Shown here: positions 1-9,636 of the stretch, piece after piece | Numbering within the stretch: the stretch's first letter is position 1 | Layout: every line of letters starts with the position of its first letter | NCBI RefSeq assembly: GCF_014645615.1 | Contig: NZ_BMMB01000003.1 | Coordinates: 496,001 to 560,000, forward strand | DNA: 64,000 nucleotides | Direction: 5' to 3' | Origin: Paenibacillus hunanensis | GTDB lineage: Bacteria; Bacillota; Bacilli; Paenibacillales; Paenibacillaceae | Notes under the pieces: generated by a model | Databases searched by the model: none | What the model saw: the letters and a program-made list of their open reading frames with translations, nothing else | What the model was told of the DNA's origin: nothing | Program-made: the position numbers and the translations under genes

Positions 1-91
1 GCTCGGCAAGACCTGAAGTAGTAAATGCTGACGTCACCAAGCCAAGCACCCACTGGCTTAAAAAGCCCAGAAAAAAATACATAAAACTCAT
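1..91 (-). CDS. N-terminal fragment of a probable membrane protein (continues past the window start)
   Basis: An ATG at 91 (minus strand) is preceded by a good ribosome site, AAAGGAGG, seven bases upstream, and the frame stays open to the window edge. The 30 visible residues begin MSFMYFFLGFLSQW and are hydrophobic, so this looks like a first membrane segment or signal anchor. The rest lies outside the window and the family cannot be named. It is transcribed away from metE. Confidence 0.55.
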   Translation of the reverse strand, partial: MSFMYFFLGFLSQWVLGLVTSAFTTSGLAE

Positions 92-554
92 AAGGTTCCT
101 CCTTTACTTCTCTGCTCTCTACGATAAATGCCTTGCTATTGCTGTCTTTTCTATGTAAATGCAGCGCAATCTGGATACAGCAACAGCCGTAATCATCGGG
201 TATCCGTATCGTTTGATCCGACCTCTGCTATATCCTATCGCTATAGCATGCGATCTACGAAAAGCTATCGCAGGGGCATGAACCCTATTATCTTACCATT
301 CCCCATCTATTTTCCCAAATGAAGCTATATCACACCAACAATAGCAATTGATCACATCGGAATAGTAGATTAGCTATGGTCTATACCTGATAAAGCGCGT
401 AGCTACAGCATTTCCGCAAAATATTTCGCTTGTTATAGCTCAATACCATTAAATGGTATAGCCAAAACGTATAACCACATTCCCGACAGATCATGTAATA
501 TGATAAACAACTCAAGCGATTGCATCGCAGTCCAAAACTTAGGAGGAAATGAAT
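92..554. other. Intergenic region upstream of metE
   Basis: About 460 bases separate the divergent edge gene and metE. I see no S-box (SAM) or T-box riboswitch signature, although those often control methionine genes in Bacillota. The 64-codon frame at 128-322 has no ribosome site and is not called. The only clear element is the palindrome at 443-459. Confidence 0.5.
443..459. promoter_or_regulatory. 17-bp palindrome upstream of metE, candidate operator
   Basis: Two perfect 8-bp arms, ATACCATT and AATGGTAT, flank a single A. A short GCT/AGC extension lies further out on both sides. It is about 95 bases before the metE start. A symmetric site with a T-N11-A core fits a LysR-type activator such as MetR or MtaR, which control metE in bacteria lacking an S-box there. 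That assignment is inference. Confidence 0.4.
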
Positions 555-2843
555 ATGCCAAGAGTTCTCAGCAGTAACCTCGGATATCCTCGCCTCGGCG
601 AACAGCGTGAATGGAAGAAGACACTGGAAAGCTACTGGAGCGGTAAAACAGATAAAGAAACTTTCCAGGCAACGATGAAGGAGCTACGTCTTGATCATCT
701 GCGTAAGCAACAGCAAGCAGGCATCGACCTGATTCCAGTCGGAGACTTCTCCTATTATGATCATGTACTGGATACTGCGGTAACGTTCGGTCTTGTCCCT
801 GCTCGCTTTGGTTATACGGGCGGAGAGGTTACACTGGAGCAATATTTTGGCATCGCTCGTGGAACGAAGGATGCAGCAGCAGGTGCGATGGTCAAATGGT
901 TCAACACGAACTATCATTATATCGTACCTGAGCTGAACGGTCTGACTCCACAATTGACTGAAAATCGTGTGCTCAAATTATATCTGGAAGCGAAAAAGGA
1001 ACTCGGTATCGAAGGTAAACCGGTATTGGTAGGCCCTTATACATTCCTGAAGCTGTCCAGAGGCTATGAAAGCAACGAGCTGGCAGCATGGCTTGATAAG
1101 CTCGTTCCATTATATGCACAGGTGATCAAAGAGCTGAACGAAGCCGGTGCAAGCTGGATTCAGATTGATGAGCCTTCACTCGCTCTGGATGTATCCGCAG
1201 AAGAATGGGAGCTTGTGCATCAGGCGTATACGAAGCTGAATGAAGCCTCTGGTACAAGCAATCTGATCGTCCAAACCTATTTTGAAGGTGTTGACGGCTT
1301 CGGTAAGCTGATCGATCTACCTGTACAGGGTATCGGTCTCGACTTCGTATACGGTCTGGAGCAAAACCTGAACTCACTGGATGACTGGGGCTTCCCGGAA
1401 GATAAAGTGATCGGTGTTGGTCTGATCGATGGACGTAACATCTGGCGTTCCAATCTGGAGGAAAAGCTCGGTCTGATTAATGTGATCGCTCAAACAGTAT
1501 CGCGTGATCGCATTCTGCTTCAACCGTCATGCAGTCTACAGCTTGTTCCGGTAACAACGAAGCACGAAACAGCGCTGGAGCCTGTTCTGCGTGATGCACT
1601 TGCTTTTGCAGACGAGAAGCTAGGCGAGCTGGCACTGCTGACACGTGCTGCCAATGCAGGTGGCGCAGCGGTACAGGAAGAGCTGGAGCACAGCCGTAAA
1701 GCCGTTTCCAGTCTAGCTTCGTCCGCATGGCGTACAGCACAGGAGCCGCATACAGATCATTCGGCTACACGTAATGTTCCATTCGAGGAGCGTCGCAGCA
1801 TCCATGAGCAGAAATGGCAGCTGCCTGTATTGCCAACGACAACGATCGGTAGCTTCCCACAAACGGTTGAAGTTCGTCGTGCTCGTCGCCTGTGGCGTAC
1901 AGGTGAATGGACACAGCAGCAATATGAGCAATTTATCGAAAATGAAATCCGTGAATGGATCGATATCCAGGAAGAGCTTGGGATTGACGTGCTCGTGCAT
2001 GGCGAATTCGAGCGTACCGATATGGTTGAATTTTTCGGTGAGCAGCTGGATGGATTTGCTTTTACGAAAAACGGCTGGGTACAATCGTACGGCTCTCGTT
2101 GCGTAAAACCTCCGGTTATTTACGGTAACGTAAGCTTTGTTCAGCCAATGACGGTTAAAGAAACGAAGTTTGCGCAATCCCTGACCTCCAAGCCAGTCAA
2201 AGGTATGCTGACAGGCCCGGTTACGATCCTCAACTGGTCATTTGTACGTGACGATATCGCTCGCAGTCAGGTATCGTACCAGATCGCACGCGCAATTTCC
2301 GACGAAATTCTAGCGCTCGAAGCGGCTGGCATTGAAATGATTCAGGTAGACGAGCCCGCACTGCGCGAGGGCTTGCCACTGAAGCGCTCCAAGTGGCAGG
2401 AATATCTGGAGTGGGCTGTAGGCTCGTTCCGTCTGTCCACAGCTGCGGTGAAAGAAACGACACAAATTCATACCCACATGTGCTATTCGGAATTCCATGA
2501 CATTATCGATGCGATCAAAGCGATGGATGCTGATGTGATCTCCATCGAAACATCCCGTAGTCATGGCGAGCTAATCTCTTCATTTGAAGTTCATGGCTAT
2601 GACAAGGGGATCGGTCTTGGAGTGTATGATATCCATAGCCCACGTGTACCAGCCAAAGAAGAAATTGTACAGCTGATCGAGCGTGCTCTGCGTGTTCTGG
2701 ATCCGAAGCTGTTCTGGATCAATCCAGACTGCGGTCTGAAGACACGTCAGCATCCAGAGACGGTTGCGGCGCTGAAGCTGATGGTTGAAGCAGCTCACGA
2801 TATTCGTCGTCAGCTTGGTCAAGAGGTTGAGGTCAATGCGTAA
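555..2843 (+). CDS. metE: Cobalamin-independent methionine synthase MetE
   Basis: This enzyme transfers the methyl group of 5-methyltetrahydropteroyl-triglutamate to homocysteine to form methionine in the cytosol, without B12. The protein is 762 aa, the usual MetE length, with both barrel halves: the N-terminal half begins SSNLGYPRLGEQREWK, and the C-terminal half carries zinc/homocysteine-site signatures such as THMCYSEF and NPDCGLKTR, plus IQVDEPALREG. An in-frame ATG at 549 is only two bases from AGGAGG (541-546), while the ATG at 555 is eight bases away and is chosen. A hairpin terminator follows at once, so the gene is probably monocistronic. Confidence 0.97.
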   Translation: MPRVLSSNLGYPRLGEQREWKKTLESYWSGKTDKETFQATMKELRLDHLRKQQQAGIDLIPVGDFSYYDHVLDTAVTFGLVPARFGYTGGEVTLEQYFGIARGTKDAAAGAMVKWFNTNYHYIVPELNGLTPQLTENRVLKLYLEAKKELGIEGKPVLVGPYTFLKLSRGYESNELAAWLDKLVPLYAQVIKELNEAGASWIQIDEPSLALDVSAEEWELVHQAYTKLNEASGTSNLIVQTYFEGVDGFGKLIDLPVQGIGLDFVYGLEQNLNSLDDWGFPEDKVIGVGLIDGRNIWRSNLEEKLGLINVIAQTVSRDRILLQPSCSLQLVPVTTKHETALEPVLRDALAFADEKLGELALLTRAANAGGAAVQEELEHSRKAVSSLASSAWRTAQEPHTDHSATRNVPFEERRSIHEQKWQLPVLPTTTIGSFPQTVEVRRARRLWRTGEWTQQQYEQFIENEIREWIDIQEELGIDVLVHGEFERTDMVEFFGEQLDGFAFTKNGWVQSYGSRCVKPPVIYGNVSFVQPMTVKETKFAQSLTSKPVKGMLTGPVTILNWSFVRDDIARSQVSYQIARAISDEILALEAAGIEMIQVDEPALREGLPLKRSKWQEYLEWAVGSFRLSTAAVKETTQIHTHMCYSEFHDIIDAIKAMDADVISIETSRSHGELISSFEVHGYDKGIGLGVYDIHSPRVPAKEEIVQLIERALRVLDPKLFWINPDCGLKTRQHPETVAALKLMVEAAHDIRRQLGQEVEVNA

Positions 2844-2862
2844 GGCATAATATCGGTATTAC

Positions 2863-2900
2863 AAAAAGGGCAGTGACGAATATCGTCGCTGCCCTTTTTT
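2863..2900 (+). terminator. Rho-independent terminator of metE
   Basis: The stem AAGGGCAGTGACGA pairs with TCGTCGCTGCCCTT, with one G-T pair and a three-base loop, and is followed by a run of six T. It begins 20 bases after the metE stop. The A-rich other flank suggests it may also serve the convergent SDR gene. Confidence 0.85.
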
Positions 2901-2979
2901 GCTGCTTCATTAGGTTCGTTCATTAATCTTCTATTCGATCTATGGCTATAGCTCCATCGTTGTATGAGCTCTGGCAAGC

Positions 2980-3942
2980 TTACTGAATATAATAGCCCTT
3001 TGCCCATTCTTCCTGTAGCATAGCCTGCTCCGGTCGCCAGTTCAAGCCTTGCATCGTCGCATTAGCTGATACCGGATTATCCGTCGCTGCAAAGGAAGAT
3101 AACCAGCTAAAATGCGCACTCGCCTGCTCTGTATTTAAGCTCTGGGTCGGGACCTGCAATCCTTCTCCAATATAGCCGGCAATCTCGCGAAAAGCTATAC
3201 CCTCATTCGCTACTGCATGAAAGCGTGATGCTCCCTTCCCCTTTTCCAGAGCAAGACGAAACACACGAGCAGCATCCAAGCGATGAACCGATGCCCAGCG
3301 ATTACTGCCATCGTGAATATAAGCAGACTTACCAGCCTTACGCGCACTCTGGATCAAGGATGGTAATAGTCCACCCCGATCTCCCTCCCCATATACAATC
3401 GGTGGAAGGCGTACGATCGAAGTATGCACACCCCGCTCTGCCATGGCCAGTGCAGTATATTCCGAGGCAGCGCGAGGCCCGCCAACAGAATGGATATCTG
3501 CTGCATCCGCTTCTAAAGCCTGTCGTTCAGCCGTCATCGTCATTGTGGGCATTGCAATAACTAGTGAGCCACCAGAGGATGATAATAGCTCCCCCATCGT
3601 CTTGATGACATGCTGATCGGTCTCTACCGCCGCCTTCATAAACCGTACGGGTGCATGCTTGAAGCTTCCGCCAAGCATAATACGTAGCTTCGCTCGCCAG
3701 CCTGCATGAGCGAACGAATGGAAAAACGCAGTATGCACCACACCATCCACCTGCCGTCCTGCCTCACGTAAAACAGCGGTATTTTCAATCGAGCCTTGTA
3801 TCGCTTCAACTCCCTGCTGGCGCAAGGCTGCCGCGGCTTCTGACGAGCGCACAAGACCCTTTACTTCATGCCCGTTCGCTAACAACTCCTGCACAATAGC
3901 TGAACCGATAAATCCGCTGGCTCCAGTAACAAGTACACGCAT
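2980..3942 (-). CDS. Extended SDR / NAD(P)-dependent epimerase-dehydratase family protein
   Basis: The 320-aa protein opens with a Rossmann motif, MRVLVTGASGFIGSAIV, the glycine pattern of extended SDRs that bind NAD(P). The catalytic region has a Tyr in SEYTALAMAERG but not the Lys of the YxxxK motif, so the usual catalytic pair appears incomplete. It may be an atypical reductase or a nucleotide-binding homologue. The substrate is unknown. The ribosome site GGAGG is eight bases before the ATG. The AraC regulator gene lies just upstream on the same strand, a common regulator-target pairing. Confidence 0.8.
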   Translation of the reverse strand: MRVLVTGASGFIGSAIVQELLANGHEVKGLVRSSEAAAALRQQGVEAIQGSIENTAVLREAGRQVDGVVHTAFFHSFAHAGWRAKLRIMLGGSFKHAPVRFMKAAVETDQHVIKTMGELLSSSGGSLVIAMPTMTMTAERQALEADAADIHSVGGPRAASEYTALAMAERGVHTSIVRLPPIVYGEGDRGGLLPSLIQSARKAGKSAYIHDGSNRWASVHRLDAARVFRLALEKGKGASRFHAVANEGIAFREIAGYIGEGLQVPTQSLNTEQASAHFSWLSSFAATDNPVSANATMQGLNWRPEQAMLQEEWAKGYYIQ

Positions 3943-4098
3943 ACGATATTCCTCCTATACATTCTGTTCTATTATGCCATTTCACTGCTATAGGCAGTTC
4001 CCACCTGAATATTCCATACAGTGGCTGGCTCTGTTTCTTATAGTATAGAAGCAGAAGCAGGAGGATATTTACACGTTCTGACGATCATTTTGCCTGAT

Positions 4099-5046
4099 TC
4101 AACGGACAACCGGGCGGCTGCCTATTCTCAGACGGGCGATATCGCGACTCGGTGCATCGCCAAATAAGCGACTGTAATCACGACTAAACTGCGAATCGCT
4201 TACATAGCCGACCATGCGGCAGGCACCGGTTGCATCCATACCTTCCGATAGCATCAAGCGCCGTGCTTCCTGCAAACGCAGCATTTTCTGATATTGCAGC
4301 GGACTAAAGCCTGTCACTGCCTTAAATTGTTCTCGAAAAGAGGATTCGCTCAAATGAATCCGACTTGCTAGCTCAGGTACCTTGAATGGCTGATCATAAT
4401 GCTCACGAAGCCAGGCAATCGCCTGGGTCATTCGCTGGACGACCGAATCCGCAAATACCGTTTCCGCTATATACACGCCCACCGGGCTACGTAGCAATCG
4501 GATATAAAGCTCATCACGAACTAACGGCGCCAGCAATTGCGTATCACTCGGATTACTCAAGCATTCGAGTAAACGCCCTATGGCATTCAATAGAGCAGCA
4601 TCTGCATCCATCACATAGCCAGCCTCACGTTTGTCCATCGGCGGTAAGCCTTGCGGATACACATTGGGAACCAGTTCGGCGATTCGCTGCGGATCAAGAT
4701 AGATACCGATACCAAGAAAAGGCTCGGTTATACTCGCCTGCATCGTTTGAAACGTAATCGGTAGCGATATGGGCGCTACAAAAAGTCGTGCTCCACCATA
4801 TGTAAATATCTGCTCACCGACACGCATATGCTTGCTTCCCTGCACAGCAATCCCAACAATTGGCCAATTCATCGCATACAATTGCTCGTTGGCTTCTGCC
4901 TGCGAATATCGATTGAAATACAACCACTCCAGCGCAGACGCATAGCTTCCTTCACGAAAAGCCAGCTGATTCAGGCGATCTGCAATCGCTGCGACTTCGG
5001 CAAGCACCAGCTTTGATGCATGGGATGGCGAATCTACACTATTCAT
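4099..5046 (-). CDS. AraC-family transcriptional regulator
   Basis: A protein of about 315 aa. The N-terminal two thirds resemble the AraC_N ligand-binding domain (segment KHMRVGEQIFTYGGARLFVAP). The C-terminal 100 residues hold two helix-turn-helix units, seen in LASRIHLSESSFREQFKAVTG and GACRMVGYVSDSQFSRDYSRLFG. Two adjacent ATG codons are possible (5049 and 5046). GGAGG is four and seven bases from them, so the second is preferred. The effector is not predictable. The neighbouring SDR gene downstream is the likeliest target (inference). Confidence 0.88.
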   Translation of the reverse strand: MNSVDSPSHASKLVLAEVAAIADRLNQLAFREGSYASALEWLYFNRYSQAEANEQLYAMNWPIVGIAVQGSKHMRVGEQIFTYGGARLFVAPISLPITFQTMQASITEPFLGIGIYLDPQRIAELVPNVYPQGLPPMDKREAGYVMDADAALLNAIGRLLECLSNPSDTQLLAPLVRDELYIRLLRSPVGVYIAETVFADSVVQRMTQAIAWLREHYDQPFKVPELASRIHLSESSFREQFKAVTGFSPLQYQKMLRLQEARRLMLSEGMDATGACRMVGYVSDSQFSRDYSRLFGDAPSRDIARLRIGSRPVVR

Positions 5047-5187
5047 CATGCAGCCTCCTCGTGTGTACGATCCTCTTTTTCATTATTCAGGCAGGCTACC
5101 AGTATATAGATACGATATAGAGTCCAACACCAAGTAGCCAAATAACAATCCGCTATCAACACGCAGTTACGGTCTTGAGTCATTGCT

Positions 5188-5928
5188 CTACTCATCATAC
5201 AAAATATAGGCTACATCCGGCTGCATCACTGCAAAGCCTGCCATTTGCCGCAGCTGGTAGCGAATCGGAGCTTGCCCCGCCATCATAATCATATTGCGCA
5301 CATCACTATTCTTTTCTACAGGCAATTGAAAGCATTCTACATGCTCAAACACTTCGCATAATGTTGTATAAATCGCATGAATCCGCATATCATTTTGCCC
5401 GCGTCCGATCAAATTCATAATTAGATAACCCGCATCATGTAGCTTGCTATGCATCATATGCAAACACTCCAGCGAAACTAAATGCAGCGGCGTTCCAGCC
5501 TGACTGAACGCGTCCAGCACAATCACATCATAATGCCGCTGCGGCTGCTGGGATAGAATACTGCGCCCATCACCGATTAATATCGGTTCAGCTTGACACC
5601 CAAAATACTTCACACTTAGACGTGCCACCGCTATATCAAGCTCGGCAATCTGCACGTCATGATCAGCAAAATAATTGCCCAGTGTGCCAATGCCCTGACC
5701 GATAATAAATAATCGCTGGAGCTCATGCACATTATGCTCCAGCAGATGAATAATAGCGCGTGGATATTCAAATATGATCCGCTGTGGTTGATGAAGATCC
5801 AGCGCACCCTGTATATCCGCATTGGCAAATTGAAGCACGCGAAAATGACCCTTTTCCTCATACAGCTGATCGGTTTCATATACGACAATCTGCTCGTATT
5901 CACTCTGTTGACGATGCAGAATTTTCAC
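5188..5928 (-). CDS. Spermidine synthase-like (class I methyltransferase fold) protein
   Basis: The 246-aa protein has the fold signature of polyamine synthases: a nucleotide-binding loop FIIGQGIGTLGNYF, an acidic strand end at QIAELDIAV, and the motif YDVIVLDAFSQAG in place of the aminopropyltransferase DxxDxxG region. Small SpeE-like proteins of this kind in Bacillota usually lack full spermidine synthase activity evidence, so the substrate is open. The start is GTG, with GGGAG eleven bases before it. No polyamine genes are adjacent. Confidence 0.65.
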   Translation of the reverse strand: MKILHRQQSEYEQIVVYETDQLYEEKGHFRVLQFANADIQGALDLHQPQRIIFEYPRAIIHLLEHNVHELQRLFIIGQGIGTLGNYFADHDVQIAELDIAVARLSVKYFGCQAEPILIGDGRSILSQQPQRHYDVIVLDAFSQAGTPLHLVSLECLHMMHSKLHDAGYLIMNLIGRGQNDMRIHAIYTTLCEVFEHVECFQLPVEKNSDVRNMIMMAGQAPIRYQLRQMAGFAVMQPDVAYILYDE

Positions 5929-6016
5929 AGACCTGGTCTCTCCCTTTATACGTAACGATGTGTTTCATTATATCGTATTCTTGTGTGGATTGGCTTGTTT
6001 TCATTTCTTTGCACCT

Positions 6017-6646
6017 TTACGCTCTTACCTTCTCTCTTGTACGCCATACATAGAATAGAAGTCCGATCACCGGAATCAAGCCCAGCCACATGATACCTGC
6101 TGGCTGACGATTCACTCGTGCATCACGGCTAATCGCATATACGGATAGTAGCGTAAGCACAACAAAGTCGATCGTCATCGTATGCACGAACGAGGAGGTC
6201 TGGAATGCTTCCGCATAGGCAGCACGATTACCACCAATCCATCCATAAGCGATTACGGCTACGGTTACAAGTAGTAGAATCCAATGGGTGGCTGCACCTT
6301 CCGTGCTACGGCGAATGGATGGAACCGTTCGCACACTTCGGCGATGCTCTGCCAAGCGACCTGATGCGGTTAATATAAAATAAGGCAATAGAGCAAAAGC
6401 GCCCAGCGCAAAGGAACCAATCACAAATGGCCATGCTGGCACACGTCGATCATCACTTCGTAATAGCAGGCAGGCATACGCTAGCGGAAATAAGCCCAGT
6501 AATGAGAACATCGCCATTAAGGAGGGCTCTTTGGATTGAAGTGTCACTAAAGAGCGTAAATAAGGATCAGAGCCTCCGGTATCTGGTGTAAAAAATATCG
6601 CATACCCGATAAAAGCAAGCCATACGATCAGCAAAAGATAGCGCAT
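6017..6646 (-). CDS. Conserved multi-pass membrane protein of unknown function
   Basis: The 209-aa protein has about six hydrophobic segments: near residues 1-18, 44-62, 74-92, 118-135, 153-170 and 182-200. The C-terminus is basic (WRTREKVRA), compatible with a cytoplasmic tail. I do not recognise the family with certainty. It resembles small uncharacterised integral membrane proteins of plants and cyanobacteria. GGGAGG precedes the ATG by ten bases. Confidence 0.6.
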   Translation of the reverse strand: MRYLLLIVWLAFIGYAIFFTPDTGGSDPYLRSLVTLQSKEPSLMAMFSLLGLFPLAYACLLLRSDDRRVPAWPFVIGSFALGAFALLPYFILTASGRLAEHRRSVRTVPSIRRSTEGAATHWILLLVTVAVIAYGWIGGNRAAYAEAFQTSSFVHTMTIDFVVLTLLSVYAISRDARVNRQPAGIMWLGLIPVIGLLFYVWRTREKVRA

Positions 6647-7264
6647 CGATGATAGTCCTCCCTTGAACTGTGATAGAGTAGCATTGCAGTTGAAAACTGA
6701 TGAGGTTGAACTACGTAATACGGTGATCTATTGTTATACCTTCGTTCTGTTACTAGTGTCGAAGTAAACCAATTATACGCGCTCATTCTCACTCATAGCA
6801 GAATTAGTTCATATCGCTGTATGTTTACTGCCTCTATTACCCTGCCTATCTCCTCTATCAATCATATACCATCACTATAGCCACTCTTAAAATCGCATTT
6901 TATTTTACCTTTAAATAATCTTCATCCAGCCTATAAGCGCATTATTTCGTAAAAATTCAGTATTCGTTTTGTAATTGCCTTTTCTAAGCCCATAAATCGG
7001 GTATGTAAACTACACAAGCACTCCATTCATTGCCGTGTACCATTCCATCTAATGTACTGCACCCCATAAATAACATGCAGCCGCGCTGGTGATGTATGAT
7101 CGATACAGCCTATAAACTAGCCGATACTTTTCTTCTATATAAATAAAGCTACGATTCCTAATCTATACTCTATTCAAACGATATACATTGTTGTTATCCA
7201 GTCTCCAGGATCGGCAATCAGCTGTCGATCTCTTATCGTGATCATGTTTGAGGAGGAGAAGCTT
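6647..7264. other. Long AT-rich intergenic region between divergent genes
   Basis: About 620 bases between the membrane protein gene and the lipoprotein gene, which point away from each other, so promoters for both must lie here. I find no riboswitch, tRNA, repeat or open frame with a ribosome site. Confidence 0.5.
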
Positions 7265-7852
7265 ATGCGTCAATGGATTTCTGGTTTGTGCTTATTATTA
7301 TGTATGGCATTTATTAGTGCCGGATGTACAGAGGCCGAATCGGCAGCCAAAGATAGCGGTCGTCCCATAACAACAAAGCAGAATGAGCAAGCGATCAATG
7401 CTCAGGCGGATGAAGAGAGACTTCAGGGAGCGATGCAGGCTGCTGCCAAATATGTAAAAAATCAGTACACTATCGATGGAATCTATACTACCAAAGACTA
7501 TGATTCTCAGCTTGCCGCGCTCAAGCAAAAGCTCAAGCCACTACTCAGCAACGACTATTATACATCCGCAATCAAGGATGAAACGCTCGCATTACCACTT
7601 CATGTAGCGATTCGTGAAAAGGATTCGATCACGCCAAAGGATATCACGATCCGCTCACGTGCTATTTCCGGTGGTGAACAGTTAATCCATCTATCCTATC
7701 GATTTAACTTTCATCTGAATAAACGCGGTGAATCGGTTCCACTGGGTGGGAAGCTGATTATGCAAAATGAGAATGGTGTCTGGATTGTAGCCAGCGATCA
7801 TAACAATGCTAAGCGACTGTTAGAATGGCATAGTGACACCATGGAGCCGTGA
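7265..7852 (+). CDS. Secreted lipoprotein of unknown function
   Basis: The 195-aa protein has a lipoprotein signal peptide: MRQWISG, a hydrophobic core, and the lipobox ISAGC with cysteine at residue 21. It is probably lipid-anchored outside the cell membrane. The mature part starts with a polar linker and ends in a compact region (LSYRFNFHLNKRGE, GVWIVASDHNNAKR) like small NTF2/DUF-type extracellular domains. The family is not identified. The longer frame from 7238 contains the ribosome site (GGAGGAG at 7252-7258), so ATG 7265 is the start. Confidence 0.75.
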   Translation: MRQWISGLCLLLCMAFISAGCTEAESAAKDSGRPITTKQNEQAINAQADEERLQGAMQAAAKYVKNQYTIDGIYTTKDYDSQLAALKQKLKPLLSNDYYTSAIKDETLALPLHVAIREKDSITPKDITIRSRAISGGEQLIHLSYRFNFHLNKRGESVPLGGKLIMQNENGVWIVASDHNNAKRLLEWHSDTMEP

Positions 7853-7859
7853 GCTATTA

Positions 7860-7924
7860 CAAAGCACCTGCTATGTATCGCAGAACCTCAAGATTCATAG
7901 TCGCGATAAACAACAGGTGCTTTG
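7860..7924. terminator. Two-part hairpin between convergent genes
   Basis: The arms CAAAGCACCTG (7860-7870) and CAGGTGCTTTG (7914-7924) are fully complementary, and an inner stem TATCGC/GCGATA stacks inside the loop. It lies between the lipoprotein stop and the stop of the convergent YdcF-like gene. T-runs are weak on both sides, so terminator function is likely but not certain. Confidence 0.55.
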
Positions 7925-7964
7925 GGTTGCAATCGATGATGTTATAAATACTAGCCTATACTCC

Positions 7965-8591
7965 TTAACGGAACGGAATCGTTACAAGATACACCGTATA
8001 TAAGCATGTTTCTCGCAGTAAAAATGGAATCTGTGTGCTCAGGCTCGTGTATACCGAGGTCGTTGTGGGCGAGGAATAAGCTTTGAGCCCTTCCGTCTCG
8101 GCGATCAGCTTGGCACGCTTCATATGTAGCGGGTCGCTCACAATGGTGAATGTTTTCAAATGATGCTGCTCGGCAATCTGTGCAGCGTGCTGTATATTCT
8201 CAGTCGTCCAGCGTGAGGTCGTATCGGTGAAAATATCGTCTGCCTTTACGCCCTGACTTATCGCATACTGACGTGCCACAGCTGCTTCGGTTGGCTGACT
8301 TGGATCATCCGTGCCACCCGTAAAAATAATCTTGCTTACCAGCCCTTGCTCATACAGCCAGATCGCATGTCGGATGCGCTCGCGAAATACAGGCGAAGGC
8401 TGATCCTGCTCGGTAGCTGCACCAAGCACAATTGCTGCATCAGTCGTTGCCACCTCATTTTTCTGTCCAAATGTCCAGATCGTATAGGCGGAAAAGGCAA
8501 ATAAGGCTACATAGGCAATCATCAAAGTGAGTACAACGCGAACCGTGAGTCTCGTATATAAGCGTCGTTGGTTTGGTTTAGATTCAGACAT
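7965..8591 (-). CDS. YdcF-like (DUF218) membrane-anchored protein
   Basis: The 208-aa protein has one N-terminal membrane segment (about residues 20-42) and then a DUF218/ElyC-SanA domain: DAAIVLGAATEQD near the start, FTGGTDD, and SDPLHMKRAKLIAE. Members are linked to cell-envelope stress and vancomycin tolerance in other bacteria, without a settled reaction. The frame extends to 8606, but GGAG lies between that ATG and the ATG at 8591, six bases from the latter, which is chosen. Confidence 0.82.
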   Translation of the reverse strand: MSESKPNQRRLYTRLTVRVVLTLMIAYVALFAFSAYTIWTFGQKNEVATTDAAIVLGAATEQDQPSPVFRERIRHAIWLYEQGLVSKIIFTGGTDDPSQPTEAAVARQYAISQGVKADDIFTDTTSRWTTENIQHAAQIAEQHHLKTFTIVSDPLHMKRAKLIAETEGLKAYSSPTTTSVYTSLSTQIPFLLRETCLYTVYLVTIPFR

Positions 8592-9060
8592 GTTATTCTC
8601 CATCATTCTTATTCATGAATTGGTTATGGCTATCGGATCGACAAGCGCCCGGTTAACTATATATGGTACGCAACCGGGTGCATGACAGCCTATTTTATTA
8701 TCCAGTATGTACGACCTGATTGCAATCGAAAGTAAATAAGTCTGCATCGTGGGTAGAATAGCTATTATATCAGGATGGCTGCTATATTCAGTCATATAAT
8801 GTATCCATTGAATATAGTATGTATAGCAAGAGCTAACTGTATAACAACATAAAAGCCCGAGCTTGCTCATAATCTAATTCGAGCAATCCAGGGCTTTTAT
8901 AAAATAAGGCTATTACACAGGGGTAGGTTCGACTCGTCCGTTATATCCATAATCATTCCTTCTATAATTCGTAGTGTGATGAACAGCTAGCGGTCGGCTG
9001 TTCGTTAGTGAGGTGACGCTGATTGCTATAGATTACGCATTCTATTGAATGAATATTTCT
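8592..9060. other. Intergenic region with one terminator-like hairpin
   Basis: About 470 bases lie between the YdcF-like gene and the DinB gene. The 85-codon frame at 8613-8870 runs into the hairpin at 8851 and has no ribosome site, so it is not called. Apart from the hairpin I see nothing. Confidence 0.5.
8851..8899 (-). terminator. Probable terminator downstream of the DinB gene
   Basis: AAAAGCCC pairs with GGGCTTTT, and an inner stem TTGCTC/GAGCAA continues it. Read on the minus strand it ends in a T-run, about 160 bases after the DinB stop. Confidence 0.6.
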
Positions 9061-9636
9061 TTACAAAACCTCGGTTGGCAGAATCGCCATGGCACTTTTG
9101 CGTGCGATAAATTCCTGACGGCGGCGATTATGCTCAATCTGGCTACGCAGATTACGTTCATTCAGACCATTTTGCGCAAAGTCAAATTCAATTCCAGTGG
9201 CAGCACGTGTACGATCCAGCAATTGACCAAGATGGTAGCTCGTATGCTCCACCAGATGATAAATATCGTGCATATGATCGTCTTGAATCATGCCTGGATT
9301 CTCCATCAGCCGCATGACGGTTTCTCGCCATAGTGCTAGCTCTGTGTCCAATCGTAGCATGATGATCTGTGGTGTTTCATGCGTATCCGGGAAGTAGTTG
9401 GAAAAGCCAGAAGGTAACAGACTTTCACGCTCGTTCAGGCGAAGCACATTACGATGAATATGCTCGATCACATGCAGTACAATTCCGCCTGTTGTATTGG
9501 CACCGTCATAGGGCTGAATCCACAGCTGCTCGGTGGTCAACTGCTCTAATGCTGCGCTAAACTTATTGCGGTATAGCTCACACATACGTTGGACGGAAAT
9601 TTCCAAAAACAGCGAACCAAACTTGGCGTTTTCCAT
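9061..9636 (-). CDS. DinB superfamily protein
   Basis: The 191-aa protein has the DinB four-helix-bundle pattern with metal-binding histidines in GIVLHVIEHIHRN and LVEHTSYHLGQ. Family members are metal-dependent transferases or hydrolases, often thiol-dependent, and few have known substrates. The ribosome site GGAGG stands seven bases before the ATG. A second DinB-family gene, at 62441, is only distantly similar by eye. Confidence 0.82.
   Translation of the reverse strand: MENAKFGSLFLEISVQRMCELYRNKFSAALEQLTTEQLWIQPYDGANTTGGIVLHVIEHIHRNVLRLNERESLLPSGFSNYFPDTHETPQIIMLRLDTELALWRETVMRLMENPGMIQDDHMHDIYHLVEHTSYHLGQLLDRTRAATGIEFDFAQNGLNERNLRSQIEHNRRRQEFIARKSAMAILPTEVL

Noticed and set aside
128..322. 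64-codon frame upstream of metE
   Set aside because: No ribosome site and no protein-like composition.
92..554. SAM riboswitch before metE
   Set aside because: No conserved S-box core or terminator/antiterminator pair could be seen by eye.
1713..2177. 154-codon minus-strand frame inside metE
   Set aside because: Shadow of metE codon bias; the metE frame is a certain gene.
3225..3560. 111-codon plus-strand frame within the SDR gene
   Set aside because: Antisense shadow; the minus-strand SDR has clear motifs and ribosome site.
8613..8870. 85-codon minus-strand frame
   Set aside because: Runs through a terminator hairpin and has no ribosome site.
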